This document shows positions 34,878-47,020 of a stretch of DNA of 64,000 bases, piece after piece (the first letter of the stretch is position 1; every line of letters begins with the position of its first letter). Location of the stretch: positions 61,185,722-61,249,721 of the forward strand of contig CM063112.1 in assembly GCA_031841125.1 (NCBI GenBank). The letters are read 5' to 3'. Position numbers and translations under genes: made by a program. This stretch comes from Acanthococcus lagerstroemiae. Lineage: Eukaryota; Arthropoda; Insecta; Hemiptera; Eriococcidae. The notes beneath the pieces were generated by a model. The model searched no databases and was not told the origin of the DNA. It was given only the letters and a program-made list of their open reading frames with translations.

Positions 34878-35096
34878 CTCCTTTTCTAATTTTGTCTCCA
34901 CCCGAGTCTTGGAATCCGCTCTTTCGAGCATTACTTCAGAGACGTTGAGGAGGCTGTAAGGGCTGTCTTGGCCCTCTTCCCTTCTGGCCGAAAAACCGGC
35001 CTAGGTCGAAAATTCTGGCGAGTTGCTACGTGGGCTCGAACCCGGGACTTCCGGATTCTGAGACCAACGCGCTATCCACTCGGCCAACCAGACCTC
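34878..35096 (-). mobile_element. tRNA-derived SINE, full-length, 12 bp target duplication
   Basis: Sister of 27790-28009, 219 bp, minus strand. The A box TGGCCGAGTGGATAG and the consensus B box GGTTCGAGCCC (near 35033-35043) are better preserved than in the other copy. The direct repeat AAGTTATCACCC flanks it exactly (34866-34877 and 35097-35108). The body contains AAGAGGGCCAAGACAGCC and the AATTAGAAAAGGAGG 3' end. Confidence 0.92.
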
Positions 35097-35519
35097 AAGT
35101 TATCACCCACTAATGCTAATTTTTTAAAGGGTGTAAACCCCCTCAAAATTGTATCTTCTTTTTCTTCAAAAATCTCCAGATCTATGGAAGATACGAAAAA
35201 AGTCTTCAAATAAAAATTAATCTACCACAGATTTGCCATAAACATTATTACTTGTGCTTTCTTCGCGTCTGTACCTTAAAAAGGCCTTAAATGAGAGGTT
35301 CAAAAAAGTCTTCCGAGTAGCACAGTTTAACACACTTCTTACGGAGAGAAAATCAGTTTTTTGAGTCTTTTTCTCATCTTACTAGGTTTGGAGATAAGAA
35401 GAGGTGTAAATTTTACTTATTTACCTCCGTACTCTTCCATCCCCTGATCGCGGCCAATCACCAAACGTTTGGAATTGTGTTTTATGGTGTTTCACTGTTT
35501 TCAAAATGGGCTGTTGGGA

Positions 35520-35960
35520 TCACGAGCGGAGTGAAAAAGGGAAGAGGAGGTATATCCTCATAGTTTTTTAAAAATTCTTCCAGACATATTTTACTCTTCA
35601 AGAATCTCCTGGGATTCTTTGAGGCCATCTTCAAAACTTTTTTATTCTCACTCAAGATCATTATTTCAGACTTTACAAAGACTTTTCAAGACTCTTCCAG
35701 ACTTCTATAGGACCCTTTAGCACTCGTTAAGATTAGCAATAAAATGGGTATTTTTCAACTTTCTACCAATGGAGAGGGAGGAAGAAAGCCCACACTTCCT
35801 TGAAATTCTTTCTGACTGGTTTTTTGTTCAAGATCCTTCCAGAATTGTTCAAGGCTACCGCTAACACTTTTTCGAATGTAAGATTATTACTGTACGCTCT
35901 GCACAGACTTTTTCAGACTCTTCCAAACTTTTACTAAACGCCTTAAGACGAGGAAGTGAG
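35520..35960 (-). repeat. ~235 bp satellite, inverted relative to the 46 kb array
   Basis: GTAAGATTATTACTGTACGC, CAGACTTTTTCAGACTCTTCC and TAAAATGGGTATTTTTCAAC are reverse complements of phrases in the 46290-47020 array, in the reversed order. Two partial units are visible. Confidence 0.7.
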
Positions 35961-35984
35961 GGGTGGAGGAAGGTAGCGCCTCCG

Positions 35985-36110
35985 CCTTTCCAATTTGATA
36001 CTGGCTAAGCGTTGCCTCGGTCAGTGTGGCCCTGGCTGGATAGCGTGAATTCGTAGCGGAGAGGCGAAAGGGAAGGGTAATTTTCGGGGCCAGGGGTGCG
36101 GTGTCTGAAG
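35985..36110 (-). repeat. Dispersed repeat with CACCGCACC, inverted copy
   Basis: The reverse complement reads CACCGCACCCCTGGCCCCG, then AAAATTACCCTTCCC and later CACTGACCGAGGCAACGC. It matches the second half of the repeats at 25.7 and 31.1 kb. Confidence 0.55.
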
Positions 36111-38020
36111 AAGGAGGTAGGAAGAAATATAGCTTACTCCGAATTCTATCTTCTTTTAACACAATTTTCCCAGACTATGTATGCTGATCTATGATGCAAA
36201 GAATGTCAAGAGGGAAGAGCCAAAATCTACCATCTGGGGAGGAGGTTCAAGATTTCAAAGAGTGGCGTTCTTAAAATTTCATATTTTTTAATCCAAAACT
36301 ACCAATCCGTCCTCGATATCTGTCGAGCAAAAAACCTGGGATAGTTATCAGTCTCGGTTTTAATTAACCTTTGAAGGTAACTCTTTACGATCGCTGGTCG
36401 CCACAGCCTTCGCTTCATGAAGGCAATTGCATACACCTTCTAGCGTAAAATTACATTAAAATTATCTAGTCAAACGTATAATTCTTGTTTCCGCGGTGGA
36501 TAGTGACATAAAACTGTCGAAAAAAGTGTAGATCTTTGTGATTTACTAACCATTCGAGGCGATACCGCTAAATGCTAATTTGTGTCTAGTTCCCAATTTT
36601 CTATTCGGATATTTATATCATCTGGTGATAACACCGAGGAACCCCAAAAATTTCCGATATGTATTGTCTTTTTCAGGAAGAGAGAGAGAAAAAAAAACAG
36701 ACTCATCGAAATCTTCAAGTCAGATTCGAAATCAGTGCGAAAATCGGATTCCGGAACATTTTCCTTCGACGTGTAAATGCTACAACAGTGGCCTTTTTGG
36801 TGGGTAGAAAAAAGCTTCAATCAAAATTTTAAGGTCGAAAATCATACCCAAAATTAAATGTGGAAACAAAGCAAGAAATAAATTCTTTAGCTGGAGAGGT
36901 AAATCAAGACAGTTCACAGTTCATCCAGTTTCTTTTCACACCCAACAAAATTTCAATCCTTTTATTGGAATTGGGATGACATTCTAGTCGCGCAACGGCC
37001 TAACGCCTCCAAGTCGAATGAACTGAAACTTGTCAAAATATAAGAATCTATGCCACTAAATTTCTACAGTATAATATAAAGAGTGGAGAAATGGCATTCA
37101 GAACCCACTTGAGCGAGTTAAAAATGTCTGTATTCAAATATAACAGTCGGATTCGGAATCTGCATGAAAAATTGGCCCAACAACATGTATCGCCTAGTTT
37201 TTTTACTGATTTATAAATGAGCTTGAAAAACACCAAAATAGTTTTTGGGCTAATACAAAGACTTTTGACAGGAAAATTGTGCTAAATACCGCATTTTTAA
37301 CACCAGATTTCGATTCAGCGTGAAAAAATACATCGCGATCCTCGGAAAAACGAAAAATTTCGAAATTTGTTCTCTAGTGTTAGTTTAGCTTGGAGTATGA
37401 TCTTCAATGTTTCACCAGGTAGAGCTGCATTTTCGAAGAATGATTGCGGCCTATTTTTAAACTTCTTCGAAGCGCTTGCCAAGCTTGACTGTGGATATAC
37501 GAGGCCTTTTACCCCAAATGCGAAAATCTCCACTTCTTGCGGAAATGCCATGTCTGGCGAAAATCATCTCAGGAAAACATGCATCATAATTTTACAAGCC
37601 TGCAACGTTCCCCAGAGGCGCGGATACACGAGGGAGGCATTGAGGATATATTGAAACAGAAACCATTTACGAGTGGCAATCAATGTCTTGCAGGTACCTG
37701 GACCTAGTTGAAAGAATGTCACGGCTTTCAAGTAAAATGGGAGGGGGGGGGGGTAACTTTTGTAGGCTGTTGATTTCAACCATCTTGTCAGAAACTTCAG
37801 AATACGGATTCCGTAGTAAAATTGTGAGATTTTAAAATTTTAGATTCGATTGTCTGGAGAAAAAAATTAATATACTCACTTTCTAACAATACACATGGAA
37901 ATGACTTCATATTTTAAAGAAAAAGTCTCATTATTTCTGTGTGAAAACTGAATTTTGAGGTTGCGAATAGGACTGAGGTAAGATCGGATGAGCCAGCCAC
38001 CTCCAGAATACTTACATTAT
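36111..38020. other. Unassigned AT-rich DNA
   Basis: No gene recognised. A G11 run lies at 37743-37753. Confidence 0.35.
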
Positions 38021-38024
38021 ACTT

Positions 38025-38535
38025 ACATTTCCTCAGTCGCGTTAATTTAGTCCCTGTTATGAAATAAGGAAGTTCGATTTTGGGTGCTAAGATCGGGAGA
38101 GAATCAGAAACCTAATTCAGTATTCAAAATCAGCGCTCCAAAAGCTCCCTGCATCTATACTCAGTCAAATTATCCGAGTCAAGTCAGGTATGTCCATTTC
38201 AATCTCGAAATTCGAATCCAAATTTAGGTTGGATAAGAAATCAGATGAAATAATCCGGAATTAGCGACATGAGATACCACTATTCGGATTGTTACGAGTA
38301 TCTCAATTTTCTGGGCGACGTCTATTTTGCCAATTTCGACTTAGCATAACAAATTTCGGAGCTGCAATCAGGGCTGAATCAAAATTCTGGCGGAATTTTC
38401 GAGACCAGTGCCACAAGAAATTCATATTTTGACGGTTTTCTTCGGTGTCTGAGTGAAGTCAATTTTGCCAATTTTAAAAATAAAATTCGGATTTTGGGAC
38501 CCAAAATGTAACCAGATCCAGAGCTGTAAAGACAA
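38025..38535 (+). repeat. ~133 bp diverged tandem repeats
   Basis: TATTTTGCCAATTTCG at about 38330 and AATTTTGCCAATTTTA at about 38463, preceded by a diverged unit near 38196, give a ~133 bp period. GATTTTGGGNNCNAAAAT phrases recur near 38073, 38490 and again at 39022, outside the main array. Confidence 0.5.
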
Positions 38536-40145
38536 GAGTGCCCTTAATGTTTTCTAAAAAGTATTCTAATTTTTTGGTAGGGAATCAGCGTAGTAAGGAC
38601 TTTTTTGTAGGTTTTAGGGTACATGTTTTATATTTTAGTTAGCATTGTTACTGTCTATCCCCTCCCCCAGTGTTGCCGGAAGTGAAAATTGAATTCTGCT
38701 CTTAGATGTTCCAAATTCTGCTAGAATTTCCTAGATTTCAATAGAAATTCTGCTAAAAAGTGCTTTCAAAATAAGTTTTCCAACGAGAATCGAGATACTG
38801 AAATGAAATTTTCGCTGCTAAATATGAAAAATTCTACTGGATCCAGCAGCGAAAATGCTGTTCCGGAAATACTGCCCTCCGCTCTAAAAAAATGGAGGAA
38901 CTTGCTAGCTACGACCCTGACCAGATCCAAACTCTGATGAAATATTTAAAAACACCTATTTCGATCGTTTCGTCAGTTCTTTTTGAGACCAGAGAAATTT
39001 GCCCATTACAAATACCTATGTAAATCCGATTTTGGGAGCCAAATCGGAACCGAATCAAACACCCGATGTAATCTTTGTACCAGGCCCACCAAAAGCCTAT
39101 TTCGAATCAGCTCGATGCATTTTCGTTAGAACACCATCCAATTTTAAAACGAATTCGATAATCCCCAATTTTCTCAACATTTTCTGAATTTTAATATGCT
39201 GTACAAGTTTGAAAGCATTGAAAACTGCGTGCTAATAGTGTCACCATAATCTAATATAGAATAATGAATGAAATAGATTACGTTTCGTCTTCTGACAGTT
39301 TTGTGCAGGTTTTCTAAAATTTGCTTTTTCTGGAAATCGTTGTCTTTAGAATCAGTGAGCTCATATTACACGTGCGAAGCACACCCAGAGAGTACGGAAA
39401 TCGTATAATACTGTCATAGAGGAAGTTCAGTCGCATTCCACAGTCCCGCCAGATTCCAGTGGACGATTGACGAAGTCGACATCAGTCTGACTTTCGACTC
39501 CTGCCGAGAATTATCAACTGAACCGATGTTCGATCTCAAGATCCGGAGAAGTTTCTAATTACATCGAGGCGCAAAAATAGCTTAGAAATATCTATTTCAT
39601 CTCAGTCGAACGACTGATTGCCTTGGCCCCTTGGCGCGCACATATTCATACCTCGCCGGTTCTTGCGCAATCTCGTATTTATGATGTACACGTGACCAGG
39701 TGATCGAAAAAACGTGAAGGGCTTTCAACAGAGGGCAGCAAAGAGCTTGAAAGTAGAGTCAAATCACCGATCGATACCTACCCTACGCGAGGCTCGAATA
39801 ACGGCCCGGAAAAAGCACATTACCTTCGGCACTTCTCAGTCGTAGGCCTTCCATCCGCTGTTTTCGGCCATCTGAGGTCGATCGAGTTCAGAGGCCTTCG
39901 ATCGTTGATTCATTTCCGATACATGAACCGGAACCGATATAGCGCGTCTGGGCTGTGCAACGTGCATACCAACGACGATAGTTTTTCAAGCTCGAGAGCT
40001 ACTTGCGGAGTAACGTTCGTGAACGAGGATTTTAAGGTAATTCTGTGTTGATCAGAAAAAATATATCGTACCTCTTTTTCGTCATAAAAATCAGAGTAAA
40101 TCACTGGCGAATCCAGCTGCAGGAGACGCTAGTATCTTGGTTCCC
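38536..40145. other. Unassigned DNA
   Basis: Apart from one outlying tandem phrase near 39022, nothing is recognised. The 39.4-39.95 kb part is somewhat less AT-rich. No domain appears in any frame. Confidence 0.35.
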
Positions 40146-40149
40146 TTAC

Positions 40150-40600
40150 TTTTCTACTTAGGTTGAAAGTAATATCAGTGAGTTCAACGGCCTTCAAAAC
40201 CCAACATGCGTCATATGTATCGCAGTGTTCAAACTTTTTAATTTCAACCTTCTACCACTTATGTCGATGCTATGATTTGGAAAATACTCCCGAAGTGGTA
40301 TGAGAAACGAGTCCAGCCTGTTATTCAGTATCCAATTTTCGTTTAAAATTTGTGACCTTCTCCACTCCTATTGTTTGCATTTGAATTCCACTATTTTCAA
40401 ATTAGTTTCAAACTATGAAAAGTGAGTTCTATAGCCTTCAAAATACAACCCTGTAGTAGGTGTCGTAGTTCGGGGAATGCGAACAGAATATCAGCAGCAA
40501 ATCCACTGACCTTCGGAATCGATCATTCAATGCCCGTATCTTTTTCCCCGAAATATTGACTCCCACCCCTCGCAGGTGTTTCACATTTCAACTTTGAGAA
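40150..40600 (+). repeat. Diverged satellite-like modules
   Basis: CAGTGAGTTCAACGGCCTTC (40172) and AAGTGAGTTCTATAGCCTTC (40421) each precede AAAAYMCAACMYKGYRT and a GTATCG/GTCGTAGTTCG phrase, and a third CCACTGACCTTCGGAATCG occurs near 40508. They match the ATTGAATTCAGTGACCTCAA module at 30-33 kb. Confidence 0.5.
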
Positions 40601-40929
40601 AAATCGCTGTCAAAAATGAAACCAGGAGGTCGGAAACCCCCACAAAACTATACATCGATTTTATTTCAGATCGTCACAGAAGTTCGAAAAGTATCATTGT
40701 TTTACTCGTGAAAGAAACAAATGAAACAGAAAAATCTTAAATTTCAAAAGTACAGTATGGAGGGAGGTGCATGGAGCCCGACAAGATTTGAAGGACGGAA
40801 GAGCACGATTATAACAGAAATAGGACTCTGAAAAACCTGGAACCAATTTCAACAGCCTAATCCAGAAAAACTGTAGAGCAACTAAAAATACTGCAATGTC
40901 TTCCCCCTGAGGCCGATATTGAAAGGTGA

Positions 40930-42995
40930 TTTTTGAAGGGGTTAAGGAAAACACGATCAGGCATATAATAAAATAGAAAGATATTTTGAAGCAAAAAGAA
41001 AGAAAACTCATAATTTAATAGATGAAAAAGGAAAATTGTTAGACTCTAAAAAAGACAAAATTAAAATATGGTTATACGTTCAAAAACTGTATAAAAATGC
41101 GGCATAAGTAAATGTATGGAAAGAGAAGACAGGGCGAAGTATGAAGAAAGAGGAGATCCTATTTTGAGATCAGAATTTGATAAAGCTCTGAAAGGAATGA
41201 AGGCAAGTGAAGCAGAAGGATTTAATGAAATTGCTATAGTGAGTCATTGAAGAATGCAGGAAAAGTAATTTTAAAAAATGTATACGAATTAATTTGCAAA
41301 ATGTATGAGGAAGGACGAATGCCAATAGATTTCCAGAAAAGCAGGTTGATTATGATCCCTACAAAAGCAGGAGTAAGCAAATGGGAAGATTATCGTACTA
41401 TAAATTTATTATCGTCCGCATCAAAGATTCTAGCTTCGGAATCAGAAGCGCAAATAGGGCTCAGAACTTAGGGGGACTTAAGCCCTCTTATTATGAAGCA
41501 ACACCCCCGCATCATTTTCTTTGGTAATTTTCCAGTGTTGGGGGGCTATTTAGAAGTTTGGAGGGGCTAAGCCCCCCGAAGCCCCTCCCCCTATTTGCAC
41601 CTATGCTTTGGATTAATACATAAAAGAATATAAAATAAAATGGAAGAAAGATGGGGAGAAGATCAGTTTAGATTCAGAAAATAGGGAAATAATTTTATGT
41701 TTCAGGCTTTTATTAGAAAAAATACTGAAAAAAGCGTTGTAGATTTAGAAAAGGCTCTTGATAGTACTGAATGGTCAAGAATGTTTCAAATATTAAAGGC
41801 AGGACCGGCGATCTTTCATTTTCTTACCTGGTGCAAAAGTACAAAACTTCCAAATAAGAAACCCTGACACCCCCCCCCCCCAAGAAAATTGAAACACAAA
41901 AAACATCCAGTAAATGCCGATAAGTTTTAAAAATTGAATTTTCTTTAAAATGTGGATTTTTCTTCTTGGCGCAATGCATTAGATGGAAAATCCAGCCTGG
42001 TGTACATGTATGTTCCAGTGCAACTGGACTTTCGCTGGCCCTGATTGAAGGAGATAAGAATTGAATATAAAGAAAGAAGATTAATATGGAACCTATGTAT
42101 GGATGAAATGACTGAAATACAAAAATAGAGGATGAAGTGGGAGAAGCTAAAATTCAAAAAGGAGTGAGATAAGGTTGCTGTTTGTCATCAGTACTGTTTG
42201 ATGAATGAAAGGAAGTCAGGTGTGATAGTACATAGGGAGACGGTTAGAATGATAAGAATTGCAGATGCCATTGTAATAATGGAAAGAAGTAAAAAATAAC
42301 TGTAGGAAAGATTGAAAAACTTGGATGAGGAATCGAAAATAAATATTTAAAAAAAGAATGAATAAAAATAAAACAAAAGTGATGGTAGTCAGTAGATAGA
42401 AACAAAATCCAATAAATCTGGAAAGGGGAGGTGAAAAATAAATGAAGTAAAGGAATTTAAATACTTGGGTAATCTGATAACGCAAGATGGAAGAAGTAAA
42501 ACAGAAATAAAAATCAGAATGGAACAAGTTGAGAGAGAGCTTTTTTTCAAAAAGGAGACATATTCAGGGCAAATATGGGTTTAAAAGTAAGACTGAGATT
42601 TCTTCAAACATATATTTGGAGTATAGCATTGTATGGATGTGAGATCTAGACAATCGGAACATTAGAAAGAAAAAATATAGAAGTTTTTGAAATGTGGTGT
42701 TATCGGTGAATGTTGAAAATCGAATGGACAGAAACGATCAGGAATGAGGAGATAGGAAGGAAAAGAGAAATTTGGAATATAATCGCAAAGAGAAGAGTTA
42801 GAATGATAGGTCATAATATAAGACATCCAGGGATACTGTCATTACTACAAAGAACTGGAAAGGAAAACAAAGAAAGAGCTATGATAAGCGGAAATAATGA
42901 AGGCAAAGTGTAGATCCTTCCCAGAAATAAAAAGATTAACACAAGAGATAAAAAAGTGGGAAGATGCAACCTACTAGTCGAGAGACTATAAGGAC
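40930..42995 (+). pseudogene. Non-LTR retrotransposon, copy B (linker to 3' end)
   Basis: Broken frames read in LINE order. The linker QAYNKIERYFEAKRK is at 40950, then IDFQKSRLIMIPTKAG and INLLSSASKIL (41320-41432), then GEDQFRFRK (about 41660-41685). Motif A is VDLEKALD (about 41735-41760), and the catalytic box reads IRIADAIVIM (42255-42280), so the second Asp of FADD is Ala. NEVKEFKYLGNLIT (42440-42480), YGCE, EMWCYR and MIGHNIRHPG complete the C-terminus. The 3' end shares CCTACTAGTCGAGAGACTAT (about 42969-42988) with copy C. Stops and frameshifts abound, and a 164 bp element interrupts it at 41441. The endonuclease is missing. Clade not assigned. Confidence 0.85.
41441..41604. mobile_element. 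hAT-like MITE nested in copy B
   Basis: GCTTCGGA (41433-41440) and GCTTTGGA (41605-41612) flank it as an 8 bp target duplication with one difference. Ends pair as GCAAATAGGG near the left and CCCTATTTGC near the right. Inside are GGGGGCTATTTAGAAG and AGGGGCTAAGCCCCC. The retrotransposon reading (SSASKIL then LIHKRI) resumes correctly if the insert is skipped, which independently fixes the borders. 8 bp duplications are typical of hAT elements. Confidence 0.72.
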
Positions 42996-43780
42996 TGTAA
43001 CAACAACATTTTCAGTCCACCTTTTCCAGCAATTCAAATTCAGGTACAAAAAAATACCAAAGGACCATTCCCGCACGAAAAATTAAATTTGAGTGATTTA
43101 GGTCCGAACATGTTTCTGATATGATCAGTGGCTTACAAGTTATGGTAAAAGGACTAGCGAGCTGACATTTTTTCCACATTTGAGGAAGTTCCTGAGAAAG
43201 GGGGCTCAGAGATTTTTTGTTGTTCACCTAGAAGCACACGGCAAGACATTAATGAAAAAAGAAAAGTAGATGGCTTTAAATTTTGAATTTAGTATTTTTA
43301 GGCCATAGATCGTTATTTTTAAATTTTTTCGTGACTTCAGATTGAAGACTTGTTTCTCTTGGAAAACTTGTTCAAGTATTTTTCTAGAATTAATTAAAAC
43401 TTACCACGACTTTTGAAGACTCATTTACGACTCTCGAAACTCATCCACGCTTGTTTAAAATTCGAACCCCCCCCCCCTGCATCCGTGCAATTATACCAAA
43501 AAGTCGGGAAATTCACCCAATCGGAACTTGAATGAACGAAGATTTTTTTTCTTTCTCTTGTCACGAAAAATATGTACGTGTAATACTTTAGTCATTCGAA
43601 AAGCAGGAAAATACTGGGTCCCAATCGGAAACAGTAGCGGTATGGGATAGACTCCCATTAATCTCCGGAATAGGCATTTTTCGACTAATTCGATCATTTA
43701 GTCAGCATAATCGAGGATCTTGTTAACCCACCGACATCGACATTTTTTTTGCTTAGATGAACAAATTTTTAAGTATAAGG
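42996..43780. other. Unassigned DNA
   Basis: No gene recognised. A GACTTTTGAAGACTCATT-like stretch (43330-43460) recalls the 46 kb satellite. C11 at 43467. Confidence 0.35.
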
Positions 43781-43784
43781 TGTG

Positions 43785-44515
43785 CGGGAAGGTAATATGC
43801 CACACCTTCAAAATCTTTATGTTGGCAGCACTGGAGAGAAAATCTGACGTCACTGGCGTGAGCAAAACAGTGTCCTGACCTAGTGGTCGAAGAGTTCTTG
43901 AAAATCGACCTAGTATTTGAGTTTCTGTGAGTTTTTTAGTGTGATAGCGTGGTGAAAAAACTGTGACAATTCTTCTTGTTCCTTTTCTAACTGCGATAAT
44001 TTTATGAAATTTCAACGAATTATTTCAGGTAAATGTGTTTTCTTATTAATTAGAACACGTATTTGTTGATTACAAAAAAACCAAACAGTTTTGCATTTCA
44101 ACGCGTAATTTATGAAGTATCAAATAAAGCGCGAAAAGTCAGGCGGTAGCGAATATGGCCAAAATTTTGGTTGGGTAATATGCCGCGCCCTGTTTTAGTT
44201 ATTTTAAGCCGGTAACGTGTCTAAATGAATTTCCCAGTGCTTTTTTTTACGGTCTTCAGACAATGGGGACGGATATCCACATCTTCAAGATCGCAGTTAC
44301 TTCGCGAACCCCTGAGGTAGCACCGTTCGTTCCACTTTAGAAACGTATATTTCTCTCAGTGTGAAATGTTTATTTTTATTTGACAGATTTCGATTAAAAT
44401 TCCATTTTTTCTGCGTTGCATGTGTGTTAACGTATTAATTTCCATAAGCCATATTACCTACCCCTGTGCGGCATATTATCTACCCAGTTGGCTAACATGG
44501 CCACAAACTGACCTA
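43785..44515. repeat. Region bounded by GGTAATATGCCRC motifs
   Basis: GGTAATATGCC occurs at about 43791 and 44174. Its complement pattern GCGGCATATTATCTACCC occurs at 44463-44480 with CCATATTACCTACCCC at 44450. AGCGAATATGGCC..GGTTGGGTAATATGCCGC (44148-44183) pairs as an imperfect inverted repeat with 44463-44512. A CRE-like TGACGTCA lies at 43845-43852. Possibly a decayed DNA transposon with subterminal motifs; no coding region recognised. Confidence 0.4.
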
Positions 44516-46285
44516 TTTTCATAACCCCCCCCCCCCATAACACTAACACTCAAAACAGTTTTTCCGCTACCAGGGTTGGTAGAGAATAAATTGAACTTCA
44601 TTCGTACCAAAAATGTTTTACGATCTGACCCACAGGCGATTTTTGATGAATTTTCTGCAAAAATTGCGGCAGATTCACCGCCCTTACCTTAATTGAGTTG
44701 GCCTTTTTAACGTCAGTTGTCGGAAATGTGAAAATGGCTAAGCTTTTTTCCCCCTTTTTTTCTGCTGACATGGAAATTTTTTGCACCGAGTCGGTATTTT
44801 CGTCTTACTTCCAGCCCCTTCCCTCTCCGATAGGACACTCGATAAAATTCCGGATTCACGACTTTCTAGACTCTTTTACTCTAATTTCGAATTCCTTGAA
44901 ACTCTTTTAAAAGGCTTTAGCAGGCTTATTTCGGACTGGGTAAAGACATTGCCATCAGAAAAGCGTTTCTGATCTCAACATTTTCCTTTGGGAAGGACAG
45001 TCGGCCCCATTTTCCTCAACTGTGCGTACGCGACTACTTTTTCAAAGTGTCCAGTCTTCAACGTCTGATTCAAATCAGATCAAAACTTGATTCAGTGCCG
45101 AGAAATCGAAAACTACGTAGTAATTTTCATGTTTCGCATTTTTTCAAGAAACAAAGTGTAACGAAATGTAGCCTTGTGCAATGGTGGCGATGTTTATTTA
45201 TTTATTCATTGATTGAGCCCATTTGTGACTGACAATAGCGAGAGTTTTATTGAGCTAGGAAGCTGAAATTTTGACGTATCAGCGAAAACGAAGGCCGCAT
45301 TTGTCGATCGGCGAAACCGGACAATTCGGTGGGAGTTGGGGGCCGAAATGTGTGTTCCATGGGAAATTGGAGTTGTTTGACGCTGTGCTGTCTGTAACTG
45401 ACGTAGTCAGCTGAAATTTTTATAAGTAGTGAACGTTCACAACCCTTGAATATCAGCGCAATCGGCCGGTCAAGTGAGCAGCCAAGGGTGCATACTCAAA
45501 GTGTGCAAAAATTCTAATCGCAAACCGCGAGTCAGAAACGGAGGGGTTCGCCGAGCAACCGGACAAATTCTCGTTGGCCTAGTACAAATATGGCCTGATA
45601 ATTTGAAAATTGTAAGACCTTTTACAGATTTTACGGACTCAGTCAACACTATCCCAAACCTCGAAAGCTCGAAACTAAAGATTTTCTGATTCTTCGACGT
45701 TTTGTGTGCCTCTTTCAAAATCATTGAGATGTTTTTTCGTAATTATATTACCTGTTTCAGACTCTTTTAGATTCGTCCATCTGTATGGGTTTAGAACTCT
45801 TTTAGACTTCTTAAATTTCGTTTAAAACTTTTCAAGACTTCTGAACGTGTTTTTTTATCACTTCTGTGTATCTTCGAGATTCGTTTCAAGACTATTCCTG
45901 GCTTGACTGAGATTTTTAAAGACTATTCCCAACATTATTAGGACTAATTAAAACTTTTATTCATACTTATTCAAAATCCTTTGAAAATTATCCCGACGGA
46001 TTTAAGATCCATCGAAGATATTTCCAACCCTGTTTCAGATTTTCAAGATTTTAGGACTCTTACAAACGTGACCGAAACTTGTTAAGACTATTTTATTCTT
46101 CATTGAGACTTTTGAAACTCTTTCAGCCTAGTTAAATGCTTATGGAGGAAGGGTCAGTATTTTTTTGAGATTCTTTAAGGGTTTTCTAAACTTGTTTGTA
46201 ATAATATTTTTACGCAAGTCCGAGAAATCTGTAGAAATAATCTGGACCATTCTGGACGAGTCTTAAAAAATAAAGTATGGCTGAC
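44516..46285. other. Unassigned DNA, partly AGACTCTTT-rich
   Basis: The 45700-46150 stretch repeats phrases such as CAGACTCTTTTAGA and TTAAGACTATT. It looks like a heavily decayed relative of the neighbouring satellite. No gene recognised. Confidence 0.4.
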
Positions 46286-46289
46286 AGAA

Positions 46290-47020
46290 TTTTAAAAATA
46301 TATGAGGATATAGGCCCTTCCGACCAGGAAAAAGTTGAAAATACCCATGTTACAGCTCATCTCAGCGAGTCTTAAGGCGTTTGGTAGAAGTCTGGATGAG
46401 TCTGAAAAAGTTTGTGTAGAGCGTAAAGTAATAATCTTACAGCCGAAAAAGTGGTAGCGGTAGCCTGGAACATTTCGGGAAGGATTTTGGACTATAAACC
46501 TCTTAGAAGGAAATCCGAGGAAGTGTGGAGATATATTCCTCCTTTCTCCCCGGGCACTGGAAAAAACTGAAAACACCCACTTTACTGCTAATTTTAGCGA
46601 GTCTTAAAGGATCTTATAAAAGTCTGGGAGAGTTTGAAAAAGTCTTTCTAGAGTCTGAAATGATAATCTTGAACTAGAATGAAAAAGTTGAGATGGCCTT
46701 GAAAAATGTTGGAACGTCTTGAAGAATGAAATACGTTTGAAAGAATTTTGAAAAACTGTGAGAATATACTTCCTCCCTCCCCCTCGAGCAAGGAAAAATA
46801 ATGTCAAAATACCCATTTTATTGCTCTTAACGAGTTTTAAAAGGTCTAGTAAAAGTCTGGAAGAGACTTGAAAAATTCTTTGTGCCATTGGAGATAATAA
46901 TCTTAAAAACAAATCCGAAAGAGTTTCTTCTGGAAGTCTCTTGCCGAGTAAAATACGTCTGAAAGTATTTTGAAAAATTACGTGGATAACCCCCCCCCCC
47001 CTTCCTCTGAGCTGGGAGAA
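46290..47020 (+). repeat. ~235 bp satellite array, three units
   Basis: Landmark TAATAATCTTA-like phrases at about 46427, 46665 and 46898 give periods of 238 and 233 bp. Each unit carries TCCTCC..., AAATACCCA.TTTA.TGCT, AGCGAGTCTTAA, AAAGTCTGG.AGAG and GAAAGTATTTTGAAAAA phrases. The array ends in C12 at 46990. The same family is inverted at 35520-35960. Confidence 0.75.

Noticed and set aside
42216..42527. 103-codon hydrophobic minus-strand frame
   Set aside because: Antisense shadow of the AT-rich LINE copy B.
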